NCBI RefSeq assembly: GCF_900765565.1
Contig: NZ_CAAFRZ010000265.1
Coordinates: forward strand, 1 to 25,115
Length of the DNA stretch: 25,115 bases
Reading direction: 5' to 3'
From: an uncultured Dialister sp.
Lineage (GTDB): Bacteria; Bacillota; Negativicutes; Veillonellales; Dialisteraceae
Below the pieces are notes generated by a model, which was not told the DNA's origin, did no database searches, and saw only the letters and a list, made by a program, of their open reading frames with translations. The position numbers and the translations under genes are program-made. Below, piece by piece: positions 14,069 through 21,225 of the stretch (positions are counted from its first letter, which is position 1; each line of letters starts with the position of its first letter).

Positions 14069-14108
14069 GTTTATAAGAACAATTACGGGAAACAAGGGGG
14101 ACATGATT

Positions 14109-15560
14109 ATGGACATGGCGGCAATCAATCAACTTGTAGGTACCATTGACGGGTTCGTATGGGGACCTGTCATGCTTTGCCTTCTCGTAGGCACGGGCAT
14201 TTATATGACCGTGAGCCTTCATTTTCTGACCTGGCGGAACCTGCCTTACGCACTGAAGAGCGTCTTCTGCCACGATTCCCGGACCACTTCCAAAGGAAGC
14301 GGCGACGTATCTCCGTTCTCGGCCCTCATGACGGCCCTGGCAGCTACCATCGGTACCGGTAATATCGTAGGCGTGGCTACGGCCATGTTTGCCGGCGGTC
14401 CCGGTGCCCTGGTATGGATGTGGCTGTCCGCCTGCTTCGGACTGTCCACGAAATTCTCCGAATGCATGCTGGGCTTCAAGTATCGTGAAGTAAACGCCAA
14501 GGGCGAAATGAAGGGCGGCCCCATGTTCACCATGAAGAACGGCTTCAAGAACCATAAAGCCGGCGTCGTCATGGGCACACTCTTCGCTTTCTTCGCTGTC
14601 ATTGCCTCCTTCGGTATCGGCAATATGACCCAGGCGAACTCCATCAGCACCGCCATCAATACCACATTCGGCGTATCGAACACCGTGGTAGGCGCCGTGC
14701 TCACCGTTATGACCCTGGCAGTCATCGTAGGCGGCATTACCTCTATTTCCAAAGTTTCTTCCGTTGTCGTTCCGGGCATGGCTGCTTTCTATATCCTCGC
14801 CGGCCTGGCCTGCATTGCGATTAACTACGAAAACATTCCTCACGGCCTGTACCTCATTATTATGATGGCCTTTGATCCCTCCGCTGTAGAAGGCGGCGTG
14901 GTAGGTACCATCACCGTTTCCGTTATGAATGCAGTCCGCTTCGGCGTAGCCCGCGGCTGCTTCTCCAACGAAGCAGGCCTCGGTTCTGCAGCCATTTCTG
15001 CAGCCGCTTCCACCACGGACCGTCCGGCCCGTCAGGGTTACATTTCCATGACCGGTACATTCATTGATACCATTATCGTATGCTCCATCACCGGTCTCAC
15101 CATCGCTTCTTCCGGCGTTCTCGGCACCATGGGTGCTGACGGCAAGCCTTTGACCGGCGTAGGCCTCACCATGGCAGCCTTCTCCACCCACCTGGGAACC
15201 CTTGGCACCTACATCGTTTCCATCGGCATCATCCTCTTCGCCTATTCCACCATCCTCGGCTGGGAATACAACGGTGAAAAGGCCTGGGAATACCTGTGGG
15301 GCACCCATAAGTACAATATCATTTACCGGGTAGTCTTCTCCCTGGTGGTCTTCGTAGGCGCTACCCAGACCCTGGACCTGGTATGGAACCTCTCCGATAT
15401 TGCGAACGCCCTCATGGCTATCCCGAACCTGATTTCCATCCTCGTTCTTTCTCCGGTTATTAAAGAAGAAGTCTTCTCCTTCCAGAAAGTAATTCAGAAG
15501 GAAAAAGCAGAAAAAAAAGCAGTAGCTGCAGAAGCTGCTGACGATTCTGCAAGAATCTGA
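14109..15560 (+). CDS. AGCS sodium:alanine/glycine symporter 3
   Basis: 483-residue AGCS-family importer, same length and motif set as copy 2: IGTGNIVGVATAMFAGGPGALVWMW, KGGPMFTMKNG, NEAGLGSAAISAAASTT, and MTGTFIDTIIVCSITGL. It also has a Lys/Glu/Ala-rich tail (KEKAEKKAVAAEAA). Copies 2 and 3 are clear paralogues with matching leaders. ATG 14109 follows AAGGGGGA (14094-14101) at 7 nt exactly as in copy 2; an ATG two codons earlier (14103) is possible but too close to the ribosome site. Regulated by riboswitch 3 and closed by its own terminator. Confidence 0.93.
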   Translation: MDMAAINQLVGTIDGFVWGPVMLCLLVGTGIYMTVSLHFLTWRNLPYALKSVFCHDSRTTSKGSGDVSPFSALMTALAATIGTGNIVGVATAMFAGGPGALVWMWLSACFGLSTKFSECMLGFKYREVNAKGEMKGGPMFTMKNGFKNHKAGVVMGTLFAFFAVIASFGIGNMTQANSISTAINTTFGVSNTVVGAVLTVMTLAVIVGGITSISKVSSVVVPGMAAFYILAGLACIAINYENIPHGLYLIIMMAFDPSAVEGGVVGTITVSVMNAVRFGVARGCFSNEAGLGSAAISAAASTTDRPARQGYISMTGTFIDTIIVCSITGLTIASSGVLGTMGADGKPLTGVGLTMAAFSTHLGTLGTYIVSIGIILFAYSTILGWEYNGEKAWEYLWGTHKYNIIYRVVFSLVVFVGATQTLDLVWNLSDIANALMAIPNLISILVLSPVIKEEVFSFQKVIQKEKAEKKAVAAEAADDSARI

Positions 15561-15573
15561 TTCCCCTTACCTG

Positions 15574-15601
15574 AAACGGCATCCTCCGGGATGCCGTTTT
15601 T
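15574..15601 (+). terminator. Terminator of symporter 3
   Basis: AAACGGCATCC (15574-15584) with GGATGCCGTTT (15589-15599), loop TCCG, five-T run. Confidence 0.93.
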
Positions 15602-15650
15602 GAGTGGGGAAAATATAGTACCCATATGGGTGATAAGCTTGCGGCTATTA

Positions 15651-15722
15651 ATGAGGAGTTAGGAGTGAGGAATGAGGAATGAATGTGCGGCGCACAAATT
15701 ATAGAGCGCCGCGGATTTTATA
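15651..15722 (+). repeat. Family A repeat, copy 8
   Basis: ATGAGGAGTTAGGAGTGAGG, then GCGGCGC (15687-15693) with GCGCCGC (15706-15712). It is joined to the family C palindrome by the same 35-base linker seen after copy 7. Confidence 0.78.
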
Positions 15723-15743
15723 TAAATTACAGTTTTTCCGGCG

Positions 15744-15921
15744 TATGGATAGAGTCATTTGTGCGGGGGCTTCTAGCTACTAGCTATTAGTTTCTAGGAA
15801 AGATCAATAGCCTACGGCATGAACAGAGATATACCTGATGGACAAGCGCCGTAGGCTGGCCATCTTTCCTAGCTGCTAGAAGCTAGAAGCTAACAGCCCC
15901 ATGCTGGTGACCCTATCCATA
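15744..15921. repeat. Family C long imperfect palindrome, copy 3
   Basis: The best-preserved C copy. The left end TATGGATAGAGTCA and right end TGACCCTATCCATA are near reverse complements. The arms continue inward through GGGGGCTTCTAGCT/AGCTAACAGCCCC, CTAGGAAAGAT/ATCTTTCCTAG and AGCCTACGGC/GCCGTAGGCT. No reading frame. Confidence 0.75.
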
Positions 15922-15935
15922 AGCATGCCAATCCG

Positions 15936-15998
15936 CGGCGAAGCCGCTGAGCCTCAACTCTCAATTCTTTCCATTTGCCGCGAAGCGGCTGATCTGCT
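15936..15998 (+). repeat. Family B heptamer run
   Basis: GCGGCGAAGCCGC, GAGCCTCAACTCTCAATTCT, then GCCGCGAAGCGGC. Confidence 0.6.
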
Positions 15999-16080
15999 CA
16001 AGGCCCAAGGCTGAAGGCTCAAGGCACCGCCCCTTCGCACGGACGTTGACCCATGCGCCGCAGGCAGTCGAGCCTTCCTG

Positions 16081-16130
16081 AAAGCTGGAAGCCAGCATCT
16101 AAAAGCCCCATGGGAGTGATTCTAACCGTA
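16081..16130 (+). repeat. Family C repeat, right half
   Basis: AAAGCTGGAAGCCAGCATCT, then AAAAGCCCCATGGGAGTGAT and TCTAACC; right arm only. Confidence 0.45.
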
Positions 16131-16163
16131 ATCATCCCAAACCGCTATCCCCGGGCCTCAGGA

Positions 16164-16226
16164 CCAGAACCTCAACTCTCTTCACTCAACTCTCAACTCT
16201 TTCTTTTTGCCGCGAAGCGGCAGCTT
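16164..16226 (+). repeat. Family B heptamer run
   Basis: AACCTCAACTCTCTTCACTC and further CTCAACT units, then CTTTCTTTTT and GCCGCGAAGCGGC. Confidence 0.6.
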
Positions 16227-16349
16227 CATCTATTGATAACCAAAATAAACCATTCCTATGAATTATAATTCAGATGTTATGCATACCATAATTTATTGAT
16301 TATTTGATTTTGATATATATAGAATTGCATGGATACTTTAACAAATCTA

Positions 16350-16378
16350 TTGGTTATTTAATATGAATATACTATAAT
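16350..16378 (+). promoter_or_regulatory. Promoter of the dicarboxylate/amino-acid symporter
   Basis: -35 TTGGTT (16350-16355), 17-bp spacer, perfect -10 TATAAT (16373-16378) in a strongly AT-rich stretch. Confidence 0.72.
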
Positions 16379-16417
16379 AAAATAAGCACTCAGGTGTATT
16401 TCAAGGGAGGGCAAGAT

Positions 16418-17614
16418 ATGAATCTGTCTGTACAAATTTTTCTTTCCCTGGTTCTGTCCGTTGTTGTAGGACTGATCCTGGGAGACGGGGCGGCGGCTCC
16501 GGTAAAAATGTGGATCGCCCCTATCGGCTCCATCTTTATTAACCTCATCAAAATGATGATTGTCCCCGTCGTCTTCTGTTCCCTGGTGGTAGGCATGACC
16601 TCCATGGGGGATATGAAGAAACTGGGACGCATCGGGATTAAGACCCTGTGCCTCTACATGGTGACCACGGCCATTGCCATTATCATCGGCTTTGCGGTGG
16701 CCGGCTTCATCCATCCCGGTATCGGCATGGCCCTGCCCATGGATGCGGCGGCGCCGAAGGTCAAAGAAGCGCCCAGCATTATGCAGGTCTTTGTGAATAT
16801 GGTTCCTTCGAATCCCATTGCTTCCATGGCGAAGGCGGACATCCTGCCGGTTATCATCTTTGCCCTGTTCTGGGGCGCCGGCATCATTGCGGTCGGCGGG
16901 AAGCGGGCGGAAATCCAGATTTCCTTCTTTGATTCCTGTGCCGAAGTCTGCTACAAGATCATCGGCATGGTCATGAAGACGGCCCCTGTCGGCGTGTTCT
17001 GCCTCCTCCTTCCGGTGGTGGTCCAGAATGGTCCGAAGGTGCTCCTGCCCCTTCTTTCGGTCATCGTCTGCATGGCCGTCGGCAGCGTAATCCATGCGGT
17101 CTGTGTCTATTCTTCCCTGGCCGGCGTATCCGCCCACATGAGTCCCATCACCTTCTTCCGGGGCATGTCGGAAGCCATGGCCATCGCCTTTACCACCTGC
17201 AGCTCCGCCGGTACCCTTCCGGTAAACATGCAGAACGTACAGTCCAAACTGGGAGTGAAGCGGGATATTGCTTCCTTCGTACTGCCCCTGGGCGCCACCA
17301 TCAATATGGATGGCACCGCCCTGTACATGGGCATCTGCTCCCTGTTCATTGCTAATGTCTTCGGTATCGACCTCACGGCCCACCAGATGATGATGATCGT
17401 GCTCACCGGTACCCTGGCATCCATCGGCACCGCCGGCGTCCCCGGCGCAGGCCTTATCATGCTGGCCATGGTGCTCCAGTCCGTCGGTCTTCCTATGGAA
17501 GGGCTGGCCCTGGTAGCGGGCATCGACAGGGTGCTCGATATGTTCCGTACCTGCCTCAATATTACCGGCGATGCCGCTGTGGCAGTTACCGTGAATGCTA
17601 CGGAAAAAGATTAA
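16418..17614 (+). CDS. DAACS-family dicarboxylate/glutamate:cation symporter
   Basis: 398-residue transporter of the glutamate/dicarboxylate:Na+/H+ symporter (DAACS, GltP/GltPh-like) fold, with eight membrane helices and two re-entrant hairpins. Hallmarks: CSSAGTLPV in hairpin 1 (261-269), NMDGT in TM7 (296-300), GVPGAG in hairpin 2 (340-345), and DRVLDMFRTCLNITGD in TM8 (370-385). Arg377 matches the position that binds the substrate side-chain carboxylate in GltPh, so an acidic substrate (glutamate, aspartate or a C4-dicarboxylate) is likely. ATG 16418 follows AAGGGAGG (16403-16410). There is no riboswitch in its leader, unlike the AGCS genes around it. No clear terminator follows; readthrough toward riboswitch 4 is possible. 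Confidence 0.92.
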   Translation: MNLSVQIFLSLVLSVVVGLILGDGAAAPVKMWIAPIGSIFINLIKMMIVPVVFCSLVVGMTSMGDMKKLGRIGIKTLCLYMVTTAIAIIIGFAVAGFIHPGIGMALPMDAAAPKVKEAPSIMQVFVNMVPSNPIASMAKADILPVIIFALFWGAGIIAVGGKRAEIQISFFDSCAEVCYKIIGMVMKTAPVGVFCLLLPVVVQNGPKVLLPLLSVIVCMAVGSVIHAVCVYSSLAGVSAHMSPITFFRGMSEAMAIAFTTCSSAGTLPVNMQNVQSKLGVKRDIASFVLPLGATINMDGTALYMGICSLFIANVFGIDLTAHQMMMIVLTGTLASIGTAGVPGAGLIMLAMVLQSVGLPMEGLALVAGIDRVLDMFRTCLNITGDAAVAVTVNATEKD

Positions 17615-17655
17615 TGAGTATACACTTTTTATCATAAACTAATCAAAAAGAGGGA

Positions 17656-17684
17656 TTGTTTCTTTCAAAAGGTTAGTTTATAAT
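17656..17684 (+). promoter_or_regulatory. Promoter of glycine riboswitch 4
   Basis: -35 TTGTTT (17656-17661), 17-bp spacer, perfect -10 TATAAT (17679-17684), about 20 nt before aptamer 1. Confidence 0.78.
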
Positions 17685-17709
17685 AGCCTTAACTTCATAA
17701 GTGGATGAT

Positions 17710-17887
17710 GCATGCGGAAAAAGGCCGGTAACATGGGCCTGCCGAAGGAGTAACACTATCAGGCGTTCGAAAGGACACGAAACTGCATGCGGACAGAACT
17801 CTGGAGAGCCCCGGGCCGTTCCCGGGCGCCGAAGGTGCACAGGCAGGGGATTTCCCCGGCTGTAATCTCTCAGGCAAAAGGACAGAG
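17710..17887 (+). ncRNA. Tandem glycine riboswitch 4
   Basis: Aptamer 1 (17710-17794) has P1 GCATGC/GCATGC and the core CTGCCGAAGGAGTAACACTATCAGG, written here as the CTGCCGAAGGAGTAA motif plus CACTATCAGG. Aptamer 2 (17799-17887) has P1 CTCTG/CAGAG, GCCGAAGGTGCA and CTCTCAGGCAAAAGGACAGAG. Aptamer 1 is close to riboswitches 2 and 3, while the gene it controls resembles symporter 1. Confidence 0.94.
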
Positions 17888-17951
17888 CCGAGCGGTGATT
17901 GAAATCAATGACCGCCGGCTCTGTTTTGTTTTCCTGAGCCGGCGGTTTTTT
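17882..17951 (+). terminator. Riboswitch 4 expression platform (perfect terminator/antiterminator pair)
   Basis: Antiterminator: ACAGAGCCG (17882-17890) with CGGCTCTGT (17916-17924), plus GCGGT/ACCGC (17892-17896/17911-17915). Terminator: CCGCCGGCTC (17912-17921) with GAGCCGGCGG (17936-17945), then six Ts. The two cannot coexist. The antiterminator's 5' strand also contains the 3' strand of aptamer-2 P1, so glycine binding should release the terminator. Confidence 0.93.
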
Positions 17952-18015
17952 GGTGGGTAAAGGAAGGACGTCTTTCCTGTCCCGGTTCCAGGGAATGGCT
18001 GATGGCTGGAAATCT

Positions 18016-18178
18016 AGGGAAGCGCTGATTAATTCGCAGAGTCAGATTTCATAAGGAATTTTATGCACTGCTTCGTCATAACTCTCCTTAAATAGCTCGC
18101 TATTCGCGTCGAGTTATTCCTCGCATTGCATAAAATTCCAAGAATGAAATCTGATAACGATTTAATCAGTGCTTCCCT
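18016..18178. mobile_element. Family F miniature inverted-repeat element (complete)
   Basis: 163 bp with 17-bp terminal inverted repeats, AGGGAAGCGCTGATTAA (18016-18032) and TTAATCAGTGCTTCCCT (18162-18178), one mismatch. Complementarity continues inward (GTCAGATTTCAT with ATGAAATCTGAT; GGAATTTTATGCA with TGCATAAAATTCC), so the whole element can fold into one long hairpin. It lies between the riboswitch 4 terminator and the symporter start, within the transcribed leader. The right half of a second copy is at 90-181. No target-site duplication is obvious. Confidence 0.8.
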
Positions 18179-18291
18179 GGCAGCTGCATCAGTGATTCCC
18201 TGGCAGCCAGGACCATGGCTGTCTTTCCGAAACCACCTGGTAGAGGATCTTTTGGAGAAGTAAAAGATCCGGGAAGATGGGAGGAATGTAT

Positions 18292-19683
18292 ATGTTAGTA
18301 GATGTATTGAACAGAATCGACAGTATCGTGTGGGGCCCATGGCTCCTGATCCTGCTGGTGGGGACCGGCGTATTCCTGTCCTGCCGGCTGGGATTCCTGC
18401 AGGTCATGAAGCTTCCACGGGCATTGAAGCTCATATTCTTCGCCCGGAATAAGGGGGACGGGGACATTGATTCCTTCAAAGCCCTCTGCACCGCCCTGGC
18501 GGCGACTGTAGGCACTGGCAACATCGTCGGCGTGGCCACGGCCATCAAGCTTGGCGGCCCGGGCGCCCTGTTCTGGATGTGGCTGGCCGCATTCTTCGGC
18601 ATGGCCACCAAGTTTTCCGAAGGCTGCCTGGCCGTGAAATTCCGGCAGGTGGATGCCGACGGAAACATTGCCGGCGGTCCTATGTACTACATTGAAATGG
18701 GACTCGGCAAGAAATGGAAACCCCTGGCCATTGCCTTTGCCCTCTTCGGCATTATGACCGCCATGCTGGGCAGCGGCACCACCACCCAGATGAACGCCAT
18801 CACCGCTTCCATCAATGCGGGCTTTGGTGTATCCACCTACATTACCTGTGCCATCATCACCATCCTCGTGGCCATCATTACCTTCGGCGGACTCCAGTCC
18901 ATTTCCAAGACCGCTTCCAAAATCGTGCCGGCCATGGCAGTGATCTACTTCGTGGTAACCGTCATTTTCCTGGGCATGAATGCATCGGAACTGCCCCATG
19001 CCATTTCTGAAGTCATCACCGGTGCTTTCAACGGCACCGCTGCAGCCGGCGGATTTGCAGGAGCCGGGCTCATGCTTACCATCCGGAGCGGTATCGCCCG
19101 GGGCCTCTATTCCAATGAATCCGGCCTGGGGTCTGCACCAATCGTAGCGGCCGCAGCAAAGACCAAGTGGCCTGCAGAACAGGGACTGATTTCCATGACC
19201 GGTACCTTCATCGATACCATCATCATCTGCACACTCACCGGTCTCACCATCATCGTATCCGGTGTATGGACGGGCACCACAAACGGTGCGGAAATGACAC
19301 AGGCTGCCTTCGCCACCAGCTATGGAAGCCTGGCACCCTTCATTCTCACCATTTCCCTTACCCTCTTTGCTTTCACCACCATCATCGGCTGGAACTATTA
19401 CGGTGAACGGTGCTGGGAATACCTCTTCGGGACAAAGACCATTCCCATTTACCGTATCGGCTATATTATTGTCCTGGCTTCTGCGGTTTTCCTCAAACTG
19501 GAAGCCATCTGGGCCCTGGCGGATATCGTGAACGGCCTCATGGCTATCCCGAACCTCATTGCCCTCCTGGGCCTGTCCGGCGTCATCGTGGCGGAGACGA
19601 AGAAGTACTTCAACCACCTCTCCATCCGGGATGCCAAGCTGAAAGCCTACAAAGCCCGGAGACTGGCATCGAAGGCCAAGTAA
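18292..19683 (+). CDS. AGCS sodium:alanine/glycine symporter 4
   Basis: 463-residue AGCS-family importer. The signature block reads VGTGNIVGVATAIKLGGPGALFWMWLAAFFG from about residue 73, followed by AGGPMYYIEMG, NESGLGSAPIVAAAAKT and MTGTFIDTIIICTLTGL. It shares the FWMW, FFG and NESGLGSAPI variants with copy 1, including the stretch AKTKWPAEQGLISMTGTFID. Three in-frame ATGs cluster at 18277, 18286 and 18292; only 18292 has proper spacing (7 nt) from GGAGG at 18280-18284. Control should come from riboswitch 4 through an unusually long leader carrying a family F element. Confidence 0.93.
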   Translation: MLVDVLNRIDSIVWGPWLLILLVGTGVFLSCRLGFLQVMKLPRALKLIFFARNKGDGDIDSFKALCTALAATVGTGNIVGVATAIKLGGPGALFWMWLAAFFGMATKFSEGCLAVKFRQVDADGNIAGGPMYYIEMGLGKKWKPLAIAFALFGIMTAMLGSGTTTQMNAITASINAGFGVSTYITCAIITILVAIITFGGLQSISKTASKIVPAMAVIYFVVTVIFLGMNASELPHAISEVITGAFNGTAAAGGFAGAGLMLTIRSGIARGLYSNESGLGSAPIVAAAAKTKWPAEQGLISMTGTFIDTIIICTLTGLTIIVSGVWTGTTNGAEMTQAAFATSYGSLAPFILTISLTLFAFTTIIGWNYYGERCWEYLFGTKTIPIYRIGYIIVLASAVFLKLEAIWALADIVNGLMAIPNLIALLGLSGVIVAETKKYFNHLSIRDAKLKAYKARRLASKAK

Positions 19684-19717
19684 GTGCATACTGTATATGT
19701 AGTAAAAATAAATAAAG

Positions 19718-19747
19718 AGAGCCATCTGAAAAAGGTGGCTCTTTTTT
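19718..19747 (+). terminator. Terminator of symporter 4
   Basis: AGAGCCA (19718-19724) with TGGCTCT (19736-19742) and six Ts. Confidence 0.88.
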
Positions 19748-19801
19748 ATGGGTAACAGGAATGATATGGGCTATTCCGGTGAAAGCGTTTGCGGTCGTTA
19801 A

Positions 19802-19870
19802 TTAGGAATGAGGAGTTAGGAGTTAGGAGTGGTGGTGCGGCGCATCAAAATTTGGGAGCGCCGCGAATTT
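19802..19870 (+). repeat. Family A repeat, copy 9
   Basis: TTAGGAATGAGGAGTTAGG and GAGTTAGGAGTGG, then GCGGCGC (19837-19843) with GCGCCGC (19858-19864). Confidence 0.75.
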
Positions 19871-20007
19871 TGTATTTTAAAGCTTCGCCGCAGGTCTGCG
19901 TAATAGGGGTTAGCTCACACTTTCTGGGCTTTTATCTTTTGGGACTATCCATAAGCAAGTTCCCCCCTTTTATAGCAGTTTGCTAAATTGCTGCCTCTGC
20001 ACATTCT

Positions 20008-20205
20008 CGTCATCTCGAGCGGTGGTAAACATCGTAATGACAAAAAAACATAAAAATCGAATGTGAGAGAGAGTCGAGAGATCTCTCAGAAAAATGCCTC
20101 TAATGGTCATACAACGCTGACAACGGTTGAAAAGATCCGCATTTCCGAATATCCGGGAGATTTCTCGACTCATCATAGCTGTAGCAATTCTAAGCTGTGT
20201 TGTCA
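20008..20205 (+). repeat. Family E element, right end lost
   Basis: Has the left terminal repeat CGTCATCTCGAGCGGTGGTA exactly and tracks the complete copy at 13182 through GAGTCGAGAGATCTC, CATACAACGCTGA and AGCTGTAGCAATT, then diverges before the right terminal repeat. Confidence 0.7.
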
Positions 20206-20640
20206 CTTAGAATGTTGACATCCAAGGAAAAGCGTGTCACTGGATTCACTGGATTCTCAGTCGTCGCGGCTCCCTGCAGCGCGGCTATCAGCGACTCACG
20301 ATGATTTGAGCGTTGCTTCGCTCCTCCGCTACAGCTGTCACCGATTCATGACAATTTGCGCGTCGCTACACTCCTTCAAATTGTGTTCGCTGGTGCAACT
20401 CATGTTCGCTGCTACCCCGGAGAGGGGAGACAAGTTTAAATTCTGCGGCAAAGCTATCTAGCCTACGGCATGGGATCATGTTGGAAATATCGAAAGTCGG
20501 GAGCTCCGTGCAAGTGGCTCTGACCGTCATCATGCAAAAGCGCCGCAGGCGGATCATCTTTCCTGGCAGCTAACAGCTAGCAGCTAGCTGCCCCATGCCG
20601 GTGACTCTATCCATCAGCATGCTGTCATCATACTATCCCA
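20206..20640. other. Gene-free interval before the ywiB-like gene
   Basis: No credible gene. It includes a degenerate direct repeat of about 55 bp (AGCGACTCACGATGATTTGA resembling ACCGATTCATGACAATTTG) and a family C right half at about 20551-20619 (AGCTAACAGCTAGCAGCTAG, then CCCCATGCCGGTGACTCTATCC). Confidence 0.5.
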
Positions 20641-20672
20641 CTATTTCCTTGCCCCTTCCTTCTTTTCCGTGC

Positions 20673-20678
20673 TATAAT
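20673..20678 (+). promoter_or_regulatory. Possible upstream promoter (-10 TATAAT)
   Basis: Perfect TATAAT; the best -35 is TTGCCC at 20649-20654 with an 18-bp spacer. Weaker evidence than the extended -10 downstream. Confidence 0.45.
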
Positions 20679-20728
20679 TAACAGTATTGTATTTTCATGG
20701 ATTTCCTCAAAAGACTGGGGAATTTCTA

Positions 20729-20737
20729 TGATATAAT
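20729..20737 (+). promoter_or_regulatory. Extended -10 promoter for ywiB-like/argS
   Basis: TG-A-TATAAT is a perfect extended -10 element, about 36 bp before the TTG start; no good -35 is needed or visible. Confidence 0.65.
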
Positions 20738-20772
20738 GAGAGAAGTAATTAAGAAAGCGGGGAGGCGATGGG

Positions 20773-21225
20773 TTGGAAAAACATGTCATTATCAATGTGA
20801 CCTCGCTGCAGCGGGACGAGAACGGGAAGGATGAGAAAATTTCCCTGGAAACTCCGGGACTCTACGGAGAAGAGGGGGATATGAAGTACGTCACCTACCG
20901 GGAAACGAAGCTGGCCGGCATGGAAGGCACCACCACCACCCTTCGCATGTACGGAGACCATGTGAACCTGATCCGGGAAGGCAAATTCCTGCAGAACCAG
21001 GAATATCGGATGGGGGAGCGGTCCGTATCGAACTATGAGACCCCCATGGGCACCCTGAAGGTCATTGTGATGACCAGGGAAATCGAGAATTCCATCACCG
21101 CCGGGAAGGGGCGCATGCGCCTGTCCTACGATGTGGAACTGGAAGGTCTCTTTACCCATTTGAATGAAATTATTGTAGATGTGCGGGAGGATCCGGAGTA
21201 TTCATGGAAGTCAGAGAAGAACTGA
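20773..21225 (+). CDS. YwiB-like DUF1934 protein
   Basis: The 150-residue protein looks like a DUF1934/YwiB-family beta-barrel protein (calycin-like fold), whose role is unknown. Typical features are the alternating beta-strand pattern, TYRETKLAGMEGTTTTL near 40-56, TPMGTLKVIV near 96-105, and a C-terminal YDVELEG. The start is TTG at 20773: GGGGAGGCG lies 7 nt upstream and the only nearby upstream ATG (20768) is out of frame. It overlaps the argS start by 22 nt, a typical sign of translational coupling; in Bacillus subtilis ywiB also precedes argS. The conserved linkage hints at a role around translation or arginine, but this is unproven. Confidence 0.85.
   Translation: MEKHVIINVTSLQRDENGKDEKISLETPGLYGEEGDMKYVTYRETKLAGMEGTTTTLRMYGDHVNLIREGKFLQNQEYRMGERSVSNYETPMGTLKVIVMTREIENSITAGKGRMRLSYDVELEGLFTHLNEIIVDVREDPEYSWKSEKN

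Noticed and set aside
14103..14105. Earlier ATG start for symporter 3
   Set aside because: It would leave only about 1 nt after the ribosome site; 14109 matches the layout of its paralogue at 6393.
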